Assembly (NCBI GenBank): GCA_021234155.1
Contig: JAJEKV010000001.1
Span: 32,936,177-33,000,176, forward strand
Length of the DNA: 64,000 bases
Origin: Isoetes taiwanensis
Taxonomy: Eukaryota; Streptophyta; Lycopodiopsida; Isoetales; Isoetaceae
Direction: 5' to 3'
Shown: positions 46,537 through 56,625 of the stretch, piece by piece
Layout: each line of letters begins with the position of its first letter
Position numbering within the stretch: the first letter of the stretch is position 1
Program-made: the position numbers and the translations under genes
The notes under the pieces: model-generated
What the model was told of the DNA's origin: nothing
Databases searched by the model: none
What the model saw: only the letters and a program-made list of their open reading frames with translations

Positions 46537-46683
46537 ATTGAGCCAAAAACACCTTGAAAAGTGATGAATTTCAGAAAAGTAACATGGTAATTCAAATTTC
46601 AAGCTAAAAACTAGCTAGATTAGTATGTTACATTCCTAAAAACATGCTTAGAAAGTATAAAATTTAGCATCAAAATTCACCAT

Positions 46684-46750
46684 GTCTCACACGTCGCGCC
46701 AGGAGCAAAAATGAAACTTTCATTATTGATCTGGGCGCAACGTCTGAGAC
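46684..46750. other. Hairpin 2, upstream of H3-like ORF (copy C)
   Basis: Same left arm as hairpin 1 and right arm CTGGGCGCAACGTCTGAGAC; inner AATGAAACTTTCATT. Confidence 0.85.
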
Positions 46751-46885
46751 CATGAGGTTAGAAAGATCTAAATTAAGCCATGTAATAGGTTAATAAGTGT
46801 CTTGGCTCACGTTCCTCCTTAGAAAAATCGCTCCCCCCTTGCTAAGGCAATTTTTGGGCGCGACAATCGATTGACGGTGCCAAAC

Positions 46886-48130
46886 ATGGCCGACGAAACA
46901 AACGCCCGAGTTCCTCTTGGGACACAACTCCCAGCCGCCATACTCCAGCAAATGCTTCGGAGAGCGCCTCTTTCAAAGAAGGAGGTCAACCGTCGGTAAA
47001 TGAGGGTAACGCCAGTCGAGGAGCACCCCAAAAAGTCAACACTCCACCAAGAAGGGGGTGAGACAGGTCTAAGAGGATGCACACTGATGCGGGGACGTAA
47101 GTCCTCGGACAATGAGGAGCCGATCGCGGATGCAAGAAAGTTTTTGAAGAAATGGAGGAGGAAAGGAAGAAGGAGGAACAAGATCGGGCGGCCGAGGAGC
47201 ATGAAGAACAGAGGGAGCCGACCCTCGAGCCAGCTGAAGAAGAACTGGCGGCGTGGATCAAAAAGCATGAAGCCAAAGAACGCCGCCGGGAGAAGAAGAG
47301 GGAAGAGAAGAAAAGGAAGAGGGACGAGGAGGAGGCGAAGGCAGCCGAAGAGTTGAAGAAGAAGAAGGGGAAGTTCGTGGAGGTAAGCAAGAGGAAACTC
47401 AAGAAAACCCCACCAACCAAGGTAGTCATTCAAGAACGGCCAGCAGACAAGCCCCCATCCTCCTCGGATGACTCGGAGGATGACGACTATAACCCTAACA
47501 ATAAGGAGGCGGGTTCTTCGAAGGATCCCGCCAATGAGCAAGCGAAGGTTCACCGGAGGCGGCAGAAAGCGTGGCAGGCCCCCCCACCATACCCGACGTG
47601 GGATAGGAACAAAGCACCTAGACCAGCCCGAGAGGCATACGTGATAGACCCCGTCAAGGTCTATCAGAAGAAACTAAGGGAGCACAACGCCTTCATGGCG
47701 AAGTGGGAGGCGTATGCAACATACTATCGGGAGAACAGTACCGGGTCATCCGAAGGTGGACATCCAAACGAAGAACCCGGACTCAAGCCCACCACGGAAA
47801 ACCCAAGCCTCCTGAGACCACCAGGCAAAAGAGAACCGTGAAGGGAAAGGAGGCGAGAGGAAAGCCACGGAGATCAGGCATTTTCAGCGTAGCTTCGGGT
47901 TCTTGATCCCCCGTGCACCGTTCGCCCGATTGGTCCGAGAGGTAATTCAAGAATACAACACGGAGATGAGGGTGACGGATGAGATGTTCTTTGGCACGCA
48001 AGAGGCAGCAAAACAAAAACTAGTGCAACATTTTGAAGATTCGGCGGCTGCCTGAGTCCATGCAAAGAGGGTGACACTAATGAAGCAAGACATGCATCTT
48101 GCCAGCTACATCAAGGGAGAACGCCCGTAA
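46886..48130 (+). pseudogene. Histone H3-like ORF carried by LTR retrotransposon (copy C)
   Basis: First ORF after the PBS, 1,245 bp. It starts MADETNARV, which aligns with copy B's MARTKQTARV but has lost the ARTKQ match. A stop at about 46,997 follows, then a long charged linker, open at 47,152-47,841 with Lys/Glu repeats, an acidic serine patch (SSSDDSEDDD) and a Tyr-rich segment (AREAYVIDPVKVYQKKL), both shared with copy B. The histone fold is open from 47,816 and reads EIRHFQRSFGFLIPRAPF, ARLVREVIQEYNTEMRVTDE, QEAAKQKLVQHFEDS, then a TGA (48,053) and VHAKRVTLMKQDMHLASYI, KGERP, stop at 48,128. Loop 1 has the length of ordinary H3, not the longer CENH3 type. Frame changes near 47,150 and 47,740-47,815. 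Confidence 0.88.
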
Positions 48131-48275
48131 AATTTTGTAAATGATAGAAAAATTTTGTTAATATAAAGAGTTTTTGACAAAGTAACATGTGTGATCTTGT
48201 TTAATTGAGTTGAGTTACTGAGTTCCAGCTTTTGTTTTAGTTAAAACTGACATTTTTGAACAAAATTGAGAGGAT

Positions 48276-48340
48276 GTCTCACACGTCGCGCCAGGAGCAA
48301 AAATGAAAAGTTCATTTTTGTGCAGGCGCGCGTGTGAGAC
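48276..48340. other. Hairpin 3, downstream of H3-like ORF (copy C)
   Basis: Left arm identical to hairpins 1 and 2; right arm GCAGGCGCGCGTGTGAGAC. It lies 146 bases after the ORF stop. Confidence 0.85.
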
Positions 48341-48473
48341 CATGCCCCCCAAAGCGCCCAAAACAGCTCCGTCGACCAAATAAAGGGGTCAATTACGCTT
48401 CTTTCGATGAGTCGGCCAGAATTAGACCCTTATATCACCCAAATTGGACAAGTTTAACCCATTTAGAGTCAAT

Positions 48474-48540
48474 GTCTCACACGTCACGCCAGGAGCAAAA
48501 ATGAAACTTTCATTATTGGTCTGGGCGCAACGTGTGAGAC
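48474..48540. other. Hairpin 4, downstream of H3-like ORF (copy C)
   Basis: Arms GTCTCACACGTCACGCCAG and CTGGGCGCAACGTGTGAGAC; inner AATGAAACTTTCATT. Confidence 0.85.
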
Positions 48541-48853
48541 CTCTCAGCAAATTCTCCACCATGCCATATCCAAATGGCCTCCAGTTTGTTGCAATAGGTT
48601 CATTAGCTAATCTTAGCATGCTCAAACCCCAAAAGTAGTCTTCAAATCCTCATTTGGACGTTCTAATAGGTCAGAATTGCCCAACCCCAATAAATTTCTA
48701 AGTCATCCAAAAATTAGGGGTTTTCCCTTGTCTATAAATAGGCCCCCATTTCCCACTTGACACCCTACAAGTCTGCTCTTGACACTTTAGGCGATTTCCC
48801 AGCTCCCATAGGCGCTCCTGCATCTGTTTGTTACTCACCTCTTCCCTAGATCA

Positions 48854-50000
48854 ATGGCAGCTAGCGACTTGAGGCGATGGTGCGGCGCCCGGTGGCCATG
48901 TAGAAAGTGATGTCAATGACATCTTCCGAAGTCTTTGGTAAGGAAATAGATGTCCAAGCAACCTTTACGCATAATGCCCGACATATAGGCGAGTTTTGGC
49001 TGAATTCCAAGCTAGGGTAGGTCAGTCCCTAGTACAACTTCCCCCTTACACGGGCTATTTTGTTCCCCGCCCATCCCTACAAGCAGCCTTGGGTGATGTC
49101 CCGAACATTGCCAAGTATTTGACCAACAAGGCACAAAGGTTGCCAGATTACATGGTCCCGGGTTAGCGGGGATCAAGTACTTTTTCCTACACAGCGCCTT
49201 GGCCATATTCCTTTTCCCCATCGGGTTTTGAAAACCCAATGGGGAAACCTCTATTCCTCCCATGGAGGTAGACCCCCATAGCATCCTCGGCCAGCCGACC
49301 CGGATGCTTTTGCGGTACCGAGAGCGAGAAGGAAGAACAGAAGAAGAGGAATCGGACGAGGAAGAGTATCACGGAGTCGCCCCGAGGAAGAAGAACGACG
49401 GGCAAGCGGAAGAGGAGCTACACACCTTCGAAAGCCGCCCGGACCCCTCGTGAGTCGCTCCCCACTAGGGCTAGGCATCACAAGCCTAGCCCCCATCATC
49501 ATAGACGGTGAGGAGGACACCTACCCCGGCCGATATCCGCGGATCTCCCGAATGCGGGGAGAGGAGTTCGAGATGAGTTCTTTCTAATTCAAGCTGCGGC
49601 CGGCAACCCGGACTGGGACGATTCATCGTCCCGAGTCTCGAACTTCCCGGCTTCAAGTGAAGCCAATACACCTATACAGGGGAGAGTCGACTTCGGACAT
49701 CCAGGCCTACAACAACATAAGGCAAATAATGGAAGCTCGCAAACTGCCATCTGAGGAGGAGTTCTACGCCATCCAAGAACGGATGGGAATCCGTGGCAAG
49801 ACCACGAGCATCTTGATGCCGAGCTCCTCGACACCGCCTCGCACAAGAGGAGCAGGAATCGACGTCAGGCGAGTTTCATCGACAATTAGAGACTACCAAG
49901 AAATCACTGAGGTAGAGGTTGATGAATACGCTGGAAGGCATAGAGCGGGAGGCCAAGCAGGTGGAGAGTCATCAGCCACACACAATGACAGGTCCAAGCC
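48854..50000 (+). pseudogene. Second accessory ORF (copy C), unknown function
   Basis: Unrecognised protein, homologous to copy B 31,593-30,169. It starts MAASDLRRW, then VESDVNDIF, EIDVQATF, LPPYTGYFVPRPSLQAALGD, KYLTNKAQRLPDYM, an acidic stretch (EEEESDEEEYHG) and DGEEDTYPGRYPRISRM. It ends in an open part (49,657 onward) with YRGESTSDIQAYNNIRQIME, EEEFYAIQERMGIRG and AGIDVRRVSS. That last part runs without a stop into protease/RT sequence, because the gag gene and protease N-terminus are missing. Several stops and shifts lie before 49,657. Confidence 0.68.
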
Positions 50001-53000
50001 AAGACCAGTAATCTTGGCAAGCAGAGCAGTAAGACAAATGGCAGGGAAGAGGATCAATTTCGACATTGACTTGCCGGGAATTAATATCCCGATGGGAGCA
50101 GAAGTAATGGGCATCGGCAAGTACGACCTGATAATAGGAATGGAGTACCTTGGACCAGCAGGGGCCATCATTGACTGTGGAAAGCGGAAGGTGACCCTCA
50201 CAACGCCCGACGACAAGGTTATTGAGATCACAGGTAAAGACGTTGCTCCCATCATGCAGTGTATGTCTATTAAGAAACTGCTCAAGTCAATCAAGAGCGA
50301 GCAGGTAGCATACATCTTCAAACTTGAGATTGAAGAACCCGAGTCGGAGGAAAGCAAGGAAGACAAAGTGCTCAGCAAGTTGCCCAAGCAAATAGCCAAC
50401 TTGATCACGGAGTTCCACGATCTCTTTCCAGATGAAATCGAGCAGCTTCCTCCTTACAGGGGAGTCGAGTGCGAGATAGCACTCGAACCAGGAACCAAGC
50501 CGACGAGCAAGGCTCCGTATAGAATGACGACGCAGGAACTGACGGAGCTAAAGAAACAATTGCAAGAATTGCTCGACCTAGGCTTCATTAGACCTAGCGT
50601 CTCACCATTTGGGGCACTCATTCTCTTTCAAGAAGAAGGATGGCAGCTTGAGGATGTGCATAGATTACAGGCAACTGAATAAGCACACCATCAAGAACAA
50701 GTACGCACTCCCCAGATCAGACGACTTGATGGATCAGCTCCAAGGGGCAAAGGTCTTCTCCAAGATCGACCTAAGGTCAGGTTACCACCAGATCAGGATA
50801 AAGGAAGAAGACATCCACAAAACGGTCTTCAGGACCAGGTATGGGCATTACGAGTTCACGGTAATGCCATTTGGGCTATCAAATGCCCCAGATACGTTCA
50901 TGAGACTCATGAACGACATCTTCAAAGAATTCTTGGACACCTTCGTGATAGTGTTCTTCGATGACATTCTGGTGTATAGCAGATCCATTGAAAAGCATGC
51001 ACAACACGTAAGAAAGGTGCGGCATCAGTTGTATGCCAAATTATCGAAGTGCCACTTCGCAACAGAGAAGGTGGAATACCTCGGTCATGTGATTTCAGCA
51101 GAAGAAATCTTGACGGATCCCGCCAAGATTGAAGCAGTGATCCAATGGCCAGCACCAAAGAACGTCCACGAGGTCAGAAGTTTCCTCGGTCTAGCAGGGT
51201 ATTACAGGAAGTTCGTGAAGAACTTCGCAAAGATAGCAGCCCCACTAACAGACTTGACGAAGGCAGAAAAGGTGAAGAATTGGGCAGACCATTGGCTCAA
51301 GAAAGCCCAAGCAGGCTTTGAATTGTTGAAGGAAGCTTTAACAACCGCCCTCGTCTTGACCCTGCCAGACCCAGAGAAGGACAAGTTAGTGGCGACAGAC
51401 GCAAGTAAGACAGCCACATGTGCAGTGCTCATGCAAGAAGAGCGAGTAATAGCGTATGACTCCAGGAAGATGAACGACGCCGAAAGGCGTTACCCGACGC
51501 ACGATCAGGAATTGCTTGCAGTTATCAGGGCATTAAGAATCTGGAGGCATTACCTCTTAGGAAGGAAGTTCCAGTTAGACACGGATCATCAGAGCCTCCA
51601 ATATGTATTCACGCAACCACACCTTAACCTGAGGCAGTGAAGGTGGATGGAGTTCCTCGAAGAGTATGACTTTGATATAGTCTACAAGCCCGGGAAGCTT
51701 AATATGGTAGCAGATGCACTTTCAAGGCATCCGCTGACAACTAGAGTGCATTGCAATGCAATTTTGATGCTCTCCAGTGATTTCGGGAAGAAGATTGAAG
51801 AAACGTTGCCAACGGATGTGGACTTCAAAGAAGTATGGGCAAGCTTGTGCAAGGAAGCGAGAACAGATAAGGAGAGGGAAACCTTCAAAAATTTTAAGAA
51901 GGAAGGTAACCTTCTGTACCATAAGAACAAGTTGTGCATGCCTGAATCATCTGGAGTAAGAAAGTTGATCCTCCACGACACCCACAACAGCCCAATAGCT
52001 GGCCACGCAGGATTCATGAAGACATACTTCAAAGTCGTAGCTACTATTGGCCGTGAATGAAGAAGCGTGCAGCTCGCCACATCAAGGAATGTCAGCTATG
52101 TCAGAAATGAAGGCGTAATGCTCAATCCAGTGCATTGGAACCATTAGCGTGCCAAACGCTAAGGGGAGGTCACCGAAGATGGACTTCATAACCCGGCTTC
52201 CGCACCAAATCGAATATTGGAGGATATGCTTCATAACTATGTCCGAACAAGCAAGGTATGTGGGAAGAGTTTATTCACTTGGTGGAGTTTGCATATAATA
52301 GCACCAAGCAGGAATCATCCCAAATGTCGCCGTTCATGATTAATTACGGCTACCAATGCCTAACTCCAGACACTTGGCACAACCCCGTGTCAAAAGTGGA
52401 AGTTTCACAGCAAATGTTGGGCGACATGCAGCAGCTCGTGGAAGAAGTTCGAGGATATCTTCTTGCAGCAAGGAGTCGACAAAAGAGCATCGCCGACAAG
52501 CATCGGACAGTCAGAGAGTTCCAAGTTGGAGATGATGTATGGCTCAAGATAAAAGTGAAGCAGGCGAAGCTCCGCATCGGAAATTGTAAGAAGCTTGCTC
52601 CAAGGTGGGCTGGACCCTTCAGAATAGTCAAGAGGATAGGTAATCAATCCTACAGATTGGATCTACCAGCACACCTAAAGATTCACAAAGTCTTCCACGT
52701 GAGTTTGCTCAAGAAGCACACTCCCAATCCAGATGAAATCCTGGACACTCCAACGATGTTGGAAATGACAGAAGAGCAGATAGAAATAGTTCCAGAACTA
52801 ATTCTTGATAAAACATTCAAGAAAACAAAGAGATCGGAGTTTCTCCAATAGTTGGTCAAGTGGAAACACTTGCCGGTGGAAGACGCGACATGGGTACTTA
52901 AAAGAGATTTGATAAAGCAGTACCCACAGTTTATGGAGCAATGGGACGACAAGGTCATCTCCGAAGAAATTGGCTCAGGCATGTCGATTTGTGTAGATTT

Positions 53001-53004
53001 ATAG
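50001..53004 (+). pseudogene. Ty3/gypsy protease remnant, RT, RNase H, integrase and chromodomain-like end (copy C)
   Basis: Begins in mid-protease (VILASRAV ... YDLIIGMEYL), without the Asp-Thr-Gly motif. A linker ends in DLFPDEIEQLPPYRG. RT: frame break at about 50,630, then [37 protein letters not shown], catalytic FFDDILVYS (about 50,954-50,980). RNase [35 protein letters not shown]; stop at 51,638. Integrase: zinc region HDTHN ... AGHAGFMKT with the later Cys pair damaged near 52,045. Most of the catalytic core is deleted between DFITRLP (52,180) and the EFIHLVEFAYNS part (52,260). C-terminal GPFRIVKRIGNQSYRLDLP and a chromodomain-like end (LVKWKHLPVEDATWV) after a TAG at 52,849. Confidence 0.88.
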
Positions 53005-53836
53005 CTTGCATAGTTAACTATAATCTACGCATGCAACCTATGAGGTATGGGTTGCATGCGTTGTTACCGATGATGAGATCACTACGGTGATCTCTAGGAC
53101 GTGGTGTAATGTCAATGTAGGCATGACCGCGGTTCCGCTTGGAAAGTCTACTTCTGTCCCACGGAAGTAGACGACCTCGAGAGATAAAGAGGTCATTCAG
53201 GAATGCATTGATAGGAAAAGCACCTCTAGTCAATGTCTACGGGGAGTACCCTATCCTTCACGCCCCATATACGCGAAGGACCCTATCCTCCACGCTGGGC
53301 AACTAAAGGTGTAGGCATGAGCGCCATATAGGCATTATAGGGCGCTGTCTCCACGGCCACGATGGAAGAAGCATCCTCTTCCTACGCCGGGAGATTAGCC
53401 ATGCATTCATGTAGATAGTTGGGTGGTTCCCTTATAATCAAATTTATAAATAATTAAAAATGGTACTAACGTAGCGTTGACCTGCAGGCGAATAGAGCAC
53501 CCCAGAGGACTAGGAGGTCGAGCTACGAAGACTTGCAACACAAATTTTGTTGTAATGTGTTGCAAGGAATGAAGAGTACCTCAGAGAATAATTGTATATA
53601 TATTGATAAACTAAAACATTATGATAAGTAAAACTAATGGGTAATCGTTGTAATGACATACGAATTGATAAGTATTTGATTGAATAATAGTATAATAACG
53701 TTCTAAAAATATTACCTCAAGGTAGTCATAATAAATGTGTAACTATGATAATAGTATATCGTATGCATCAAGTTGATTGCAGGTTAAGAAGATCCCAAGG
53801 TGGGGAGACCCACGATGCTGCGGACAACATCAAATT
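53005..53836 (+). other. 3' UTR of copy C
   Basis: Non-coding region between pol and PPT. It contains a large imperfect inverted structure around 53,005-53,060 (CTACGCATGCAACC and GGTTGCATGCGT), the conserved CTTGCAACACA hairpin at 53,532-53,566, and ATTACCTCAAGGTAGT at about 53,712. Confidence 0.6.
53532..53566. other. Conserved 3' UTR hairpin (copy C)
   Basis: CTTGCAACACA ... TGTGTTGCAAG, with perfect 11-bp arms. It is the best-preserved of three copies of this structure (also 9,200-9,234 and 16,285-16,319). Confidence 0.8.
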
Positions 53837-53849
53837 AAGGTGGGGAGAA
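53837..53849 (+). other. Polypurine tract of copy C
   Basis: AAGGTGGGGAGAA directly precedes the LTR start TGTGACG; it is the plus-strand primer position. Confidence 0.9.
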
Positions 53850-55328
53850 TGTGACGTTCCGCATTTATATACCCGCCCTCCAAGACGATACCGCATCGCA
53901 CCATCACGCGTTACCGCCCATTCCAATTGACGGTAATGACCGCAAAACCAAAGCAAGGTCGCCTAGGGCAATCTTGCAAGGGGTGCGCACACTAGCAATG
54001 TGCACACTTTAAAACCTTTTACCCATTAAAGGCGCACTAAGGGTCATGGAAACCCCAACCTAACGAACCTATGTAAGGTAACCAAATCCTAATCCTTCCC
54101 TTTTCGCCCCACGAACCTTCCGACTCCAAGCCATACTGAGGAGTCAAATCCAACTCCCAAGATCTCGCCTCAGGCGCTTCCTAGTTTCGATTCTCCTCCT
54201 CCCAATCGCATCCCCTGCTGCACGAAATGACATGCACGCTTCTGATCAAGAGGAGTGAACCATGGATCAGGTATTTAGTCGGTTTAATAGCCTAAACCGT
54301 ATTCCAGCCATCGAACCAATAGGTTTAGCCTATTAAATTACCCTTAGTAGCCAAGCAGATCCCCAGATTGACCCTAACTAAAGAACCTAACTCTATGATA
54401 TAGATTAGTTCTTATTCTTTAGTTCTATGATGATGTGATGGACGGATGAATTCTGTGGACTCATTGTATTGGGAAGGGGGGTAGAGATTTAAAGCTTAGT
54501 AATTGATGCTCCTAGCTAGCCTCCTTAGCACACTGTAGATTCGGCCTGTGTACAAGAACCCCACCTGGTTGTGGGTGAAGGGGCCAGACTGGCTTAGAAG
54601 GAGGTTCGTGTTCTGACTCTTGAACGATCCCTCTGGTGTGTAAGGCCTACCGGGGATCATTGTGGACTAGGTCTAATGGCTTGCCACTGAGTGCGGGTAA
54701 GGCATGGGCTCGACACCCGTGGAGTGGTGTTCACTTTCCGCTGGTTACGCCGAATAAGGGCAAGTGGCCCTCTAGTCACCTTGAGTCAAGATGGAGACCT
54801 CCTCGTGGGAGTGATCCCTACCGCCCCATCTGAACCGGGAGATGCAACCCACGAGTAGCCCCTTTGGCTATGCATCCGCTGGCTACCGCCGTTCAACACT
54901 CTTCAACCTACCGCAGTGTGCAATGAGGGGGGCGGATGGAGTGGACAACCCTATGCCATGTTCTCATGCCGCCCAAACCATTGTCATGACTCGTCCGCAT
55001 TGAACTGGAGACCCAAGCCGTCATCCCTAGAGTCTCGAGCCTTGGGTAGGAAACCCACTTGTATTGTGTTGATCTTTGTCTATGTGCGATGTTGATGTGT
55101 CACCCTTCGAGATGGATATGTGATGATGTTATGCAATCGACACGTATGTTTACGCTCAGCCTAGGTAGACCCCGAGGGAGACGGGTAATGACCCCTTCAC
55201 TCTTCCCACCGGGACTCGTTATGGGTGCGATGGATATGGAGGGCCTTATATCAACATGGAGCTGGTATGGGGATGAACTCCTCGTTTGTATACCTGTGAT
55301 CCATCGTATACCAGTAGGGGACGCCACA
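53850..55328 (+). repeat. 3' LTR of copy C
   Basis: 1,479 bp, TGTGACGTTCC ... GCCACA, followed by the CTTGG duplication. Confidence 0.93.
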
Positions 55329-55333
55329 CTTGG
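55329..55333 (+). repeat. Target-site duplication of copy C, right copy (CTTGG)
   Basis: Matches 44,760-44,764; the LINE sequence resumes right after. Confidence 0.92.
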
Positions 55334-56580
55334 TATGTTGGATTTTCACCTCAAAAGCAAGGTGATGATATCAAAGTTCATTTGGAGGATTTTCATTGGT
55401 AAGGATGATTCTCCTGGCCCGAGGTTGTTGGTGCAACGATTCAAAGATTGTCTCCCATTTCATAAGGCCACCATTAAGCCCCTCCTTCCTTGGGCTTTGC
55501 TTTATCATATGCATCCGTATCCTAATGTTTCTCCCTTTCTAAAGGGGTTGCTTCTTCGCTTGGGACACCGCCGTGTCTTTTTTCCATATTAATCCCCGAG
55601 GCATGTCTTCGCTTGTCCACTCCATGCCGGGGATTCCTTTGCGACACCCGCAGAATGTGCCTCTAAGTGTGGTTGTTCATCCAAAGACACAAACGATCTA
55701 TGGGTAGCAAATGGTATCAAGACTATTGCAAAAGGTATGAGTCCGGGTCATCTCATGTCATGGGAATCATTTAGAACAAAGTTCTTGTTGTACGATAGGG
55801 AAGAGTAACTGGAATCATATTGCTGCATTGTTGCCACGTGTTTTCGGGTCCACGATGGAGGTAGTCGATGGGGTTGCCATCGGGATATCCACCGTGGCGG
55901 TTTGTGTCTTCGTGGTATAAATTGCTCTTGCATTCAAATCCTCGCCTCCATCTAATAGGTGGCATCTTCGTGTCCCTCACCCACAATGGAAAAGTGTTTG
56001 ATATGGGTATGGGATAAGTTGCTTCATCCCAAAGTAGTAGTTTTGTGGTGGCAAGTGATCCATAGATGCCTCGTGAGTCAACGTGTTATCGGATTTCGTA
56101 GCTCATTCCTTTATGCCAAAGAAAGGGTTGAGAGTATTGAGCATTGTTTTTTCTTGTGTGAGCGGCTTCGGCAGGCATGGTCTTGGTTGTTGACCCTATT
56201 TGGCACATCTCGATCTAGCCAGCAAATTTTGCTTGCTATCTATCCTGATGCTTGGCCCAAACTACGGAAACGAGCTTTTCATCTCGCATGTGGCTGGCTT
56301 TTATGGTCAATCTGGAAGAGAAGGAGGTTGTTTATCTTTAAGGGCGTAGATACTATAGATGAGATTGTTCTTCAGTGGGCGCAAAATAAAATTGTTATGG
56401 CTTACAATTGTTCTTCTCTTGATCAAGAGAAGAAAGTACTGATCTGGTATACTTACCTTCAGATTCATTCTTTTGCATAGGCAGGTGGTTGTGCTCAGTT
56501 GGATCGGTTTGTCCACTGGGGTTATAATCATGTCTTTGCATTTTATGTTGCTCTGGTTTTTAGTTGGTGAATAAAGCTTG
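55334..56580 (+). pseudogene. LINE 3 ORF2 C-terminal part after the insertion
   Basis: Continues the LINE frame from 44,764: MLDFHLKSKVMISKFIWRIF, then PFLKGLLLRLG. After a damaged stretch (55,590-55,950) comes an open part (55,959-56,480) with a zf-RVT-like zinc-binding region: VLWWQVIHRCLVSQRVIGF, IEHCFFLCERLRQAWSWLLTLFG. This is the usual C-terminal domain of plant L1 ORF2. The stop is at 56,480, then a 3' UTR and an A-rich tail. Confidence 0.82.
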
Positions 56581-56610
56581 TCGTCCTTCAAAAAAAATTA
56601 AAAATAAAAA

Positions 56611-56625
56611 ATTATTGCATTGCAG
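56611..56625 (+). repeat. Target-site duplication of LINE 3, right copy
   Basis: ATTATTGCATTGCAG after the A-rich tail. Confidence 0.92.

Larger units (their letters stand above)
44765..55328 (+). mobile_element. Copy C: complete H3-carrying Ty3/gypsy chromovirus-type element
   Basis: 10,564 bp bounded by CTTGG duplications. Layout: 5' LTR 44,765-46,265, PBS 46,267-46,278, two hairpins, H3-like ORF 46,886-48,130, two hairpins, accessory ORF 48,854 to about 50,000, protease remnant plus RT, RNase H, integrase and chromodomain-like end to 53,004, 3' UTR, PPT 53,837-53,849, 3' LTR 53,850-55,328. Gag with a zinc knuckle and the protease Asp motif are missing compared with copy B and E1, so it is a non-autonomous derivative. 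LTRs differ at many positions, so it is not very recent. Confidence 0.93.
43532..56610 (+). mobile_element. LINE 3 (L1-type, 5'-truncated), split by LTR element copy C
   Basis: The LINE occupies 43,532-44,764 and 55,334-56,610, about 2.5 kb in all, and ends in an A-rich tail (56,590-56,610). It is bounded by a perfect 15-bp target-site duplication. It starts inside ORF2 just upstream of RT, as expected for a 5'-truncated insertion. Removing copy C and one CTTGG restores the frame across the junction (GGLG joined to MLDFHLKSKV). Confidence 0.92.

Noticed and set aside
46819-47553. Long minus-strand open frame (244 codons) opposite the H3-like linker
   Set aside because: It is the antisense of a Lys/Glu codon-rich region, which removes stop codons; its Leu/Ser/Phe-rich product has no family signal and the plus strand carries the homologous ORF.
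47816-48130. The H3-like fold as a centromeric H3 (CENH3)
   Set aside because: Loop 1 between alpha-1 and alpha-2 aligns to ordinary H3 with no insertion, whereas CENH3 usually has a longer loop. A divergent CENH3 origin is not excluded without a phylogeny.
46470-48540. The repeated hairpins as a CRISPR array or as animal-type histone mRNA 3' stem-loops
   Set aside because: Spacing is irregular and there are no spacers, in a eukaryotic transposon. The animal histone stem-loop is a short 16-base structure not used in plants, and these are 65-67 bases on both sides of the ORF.
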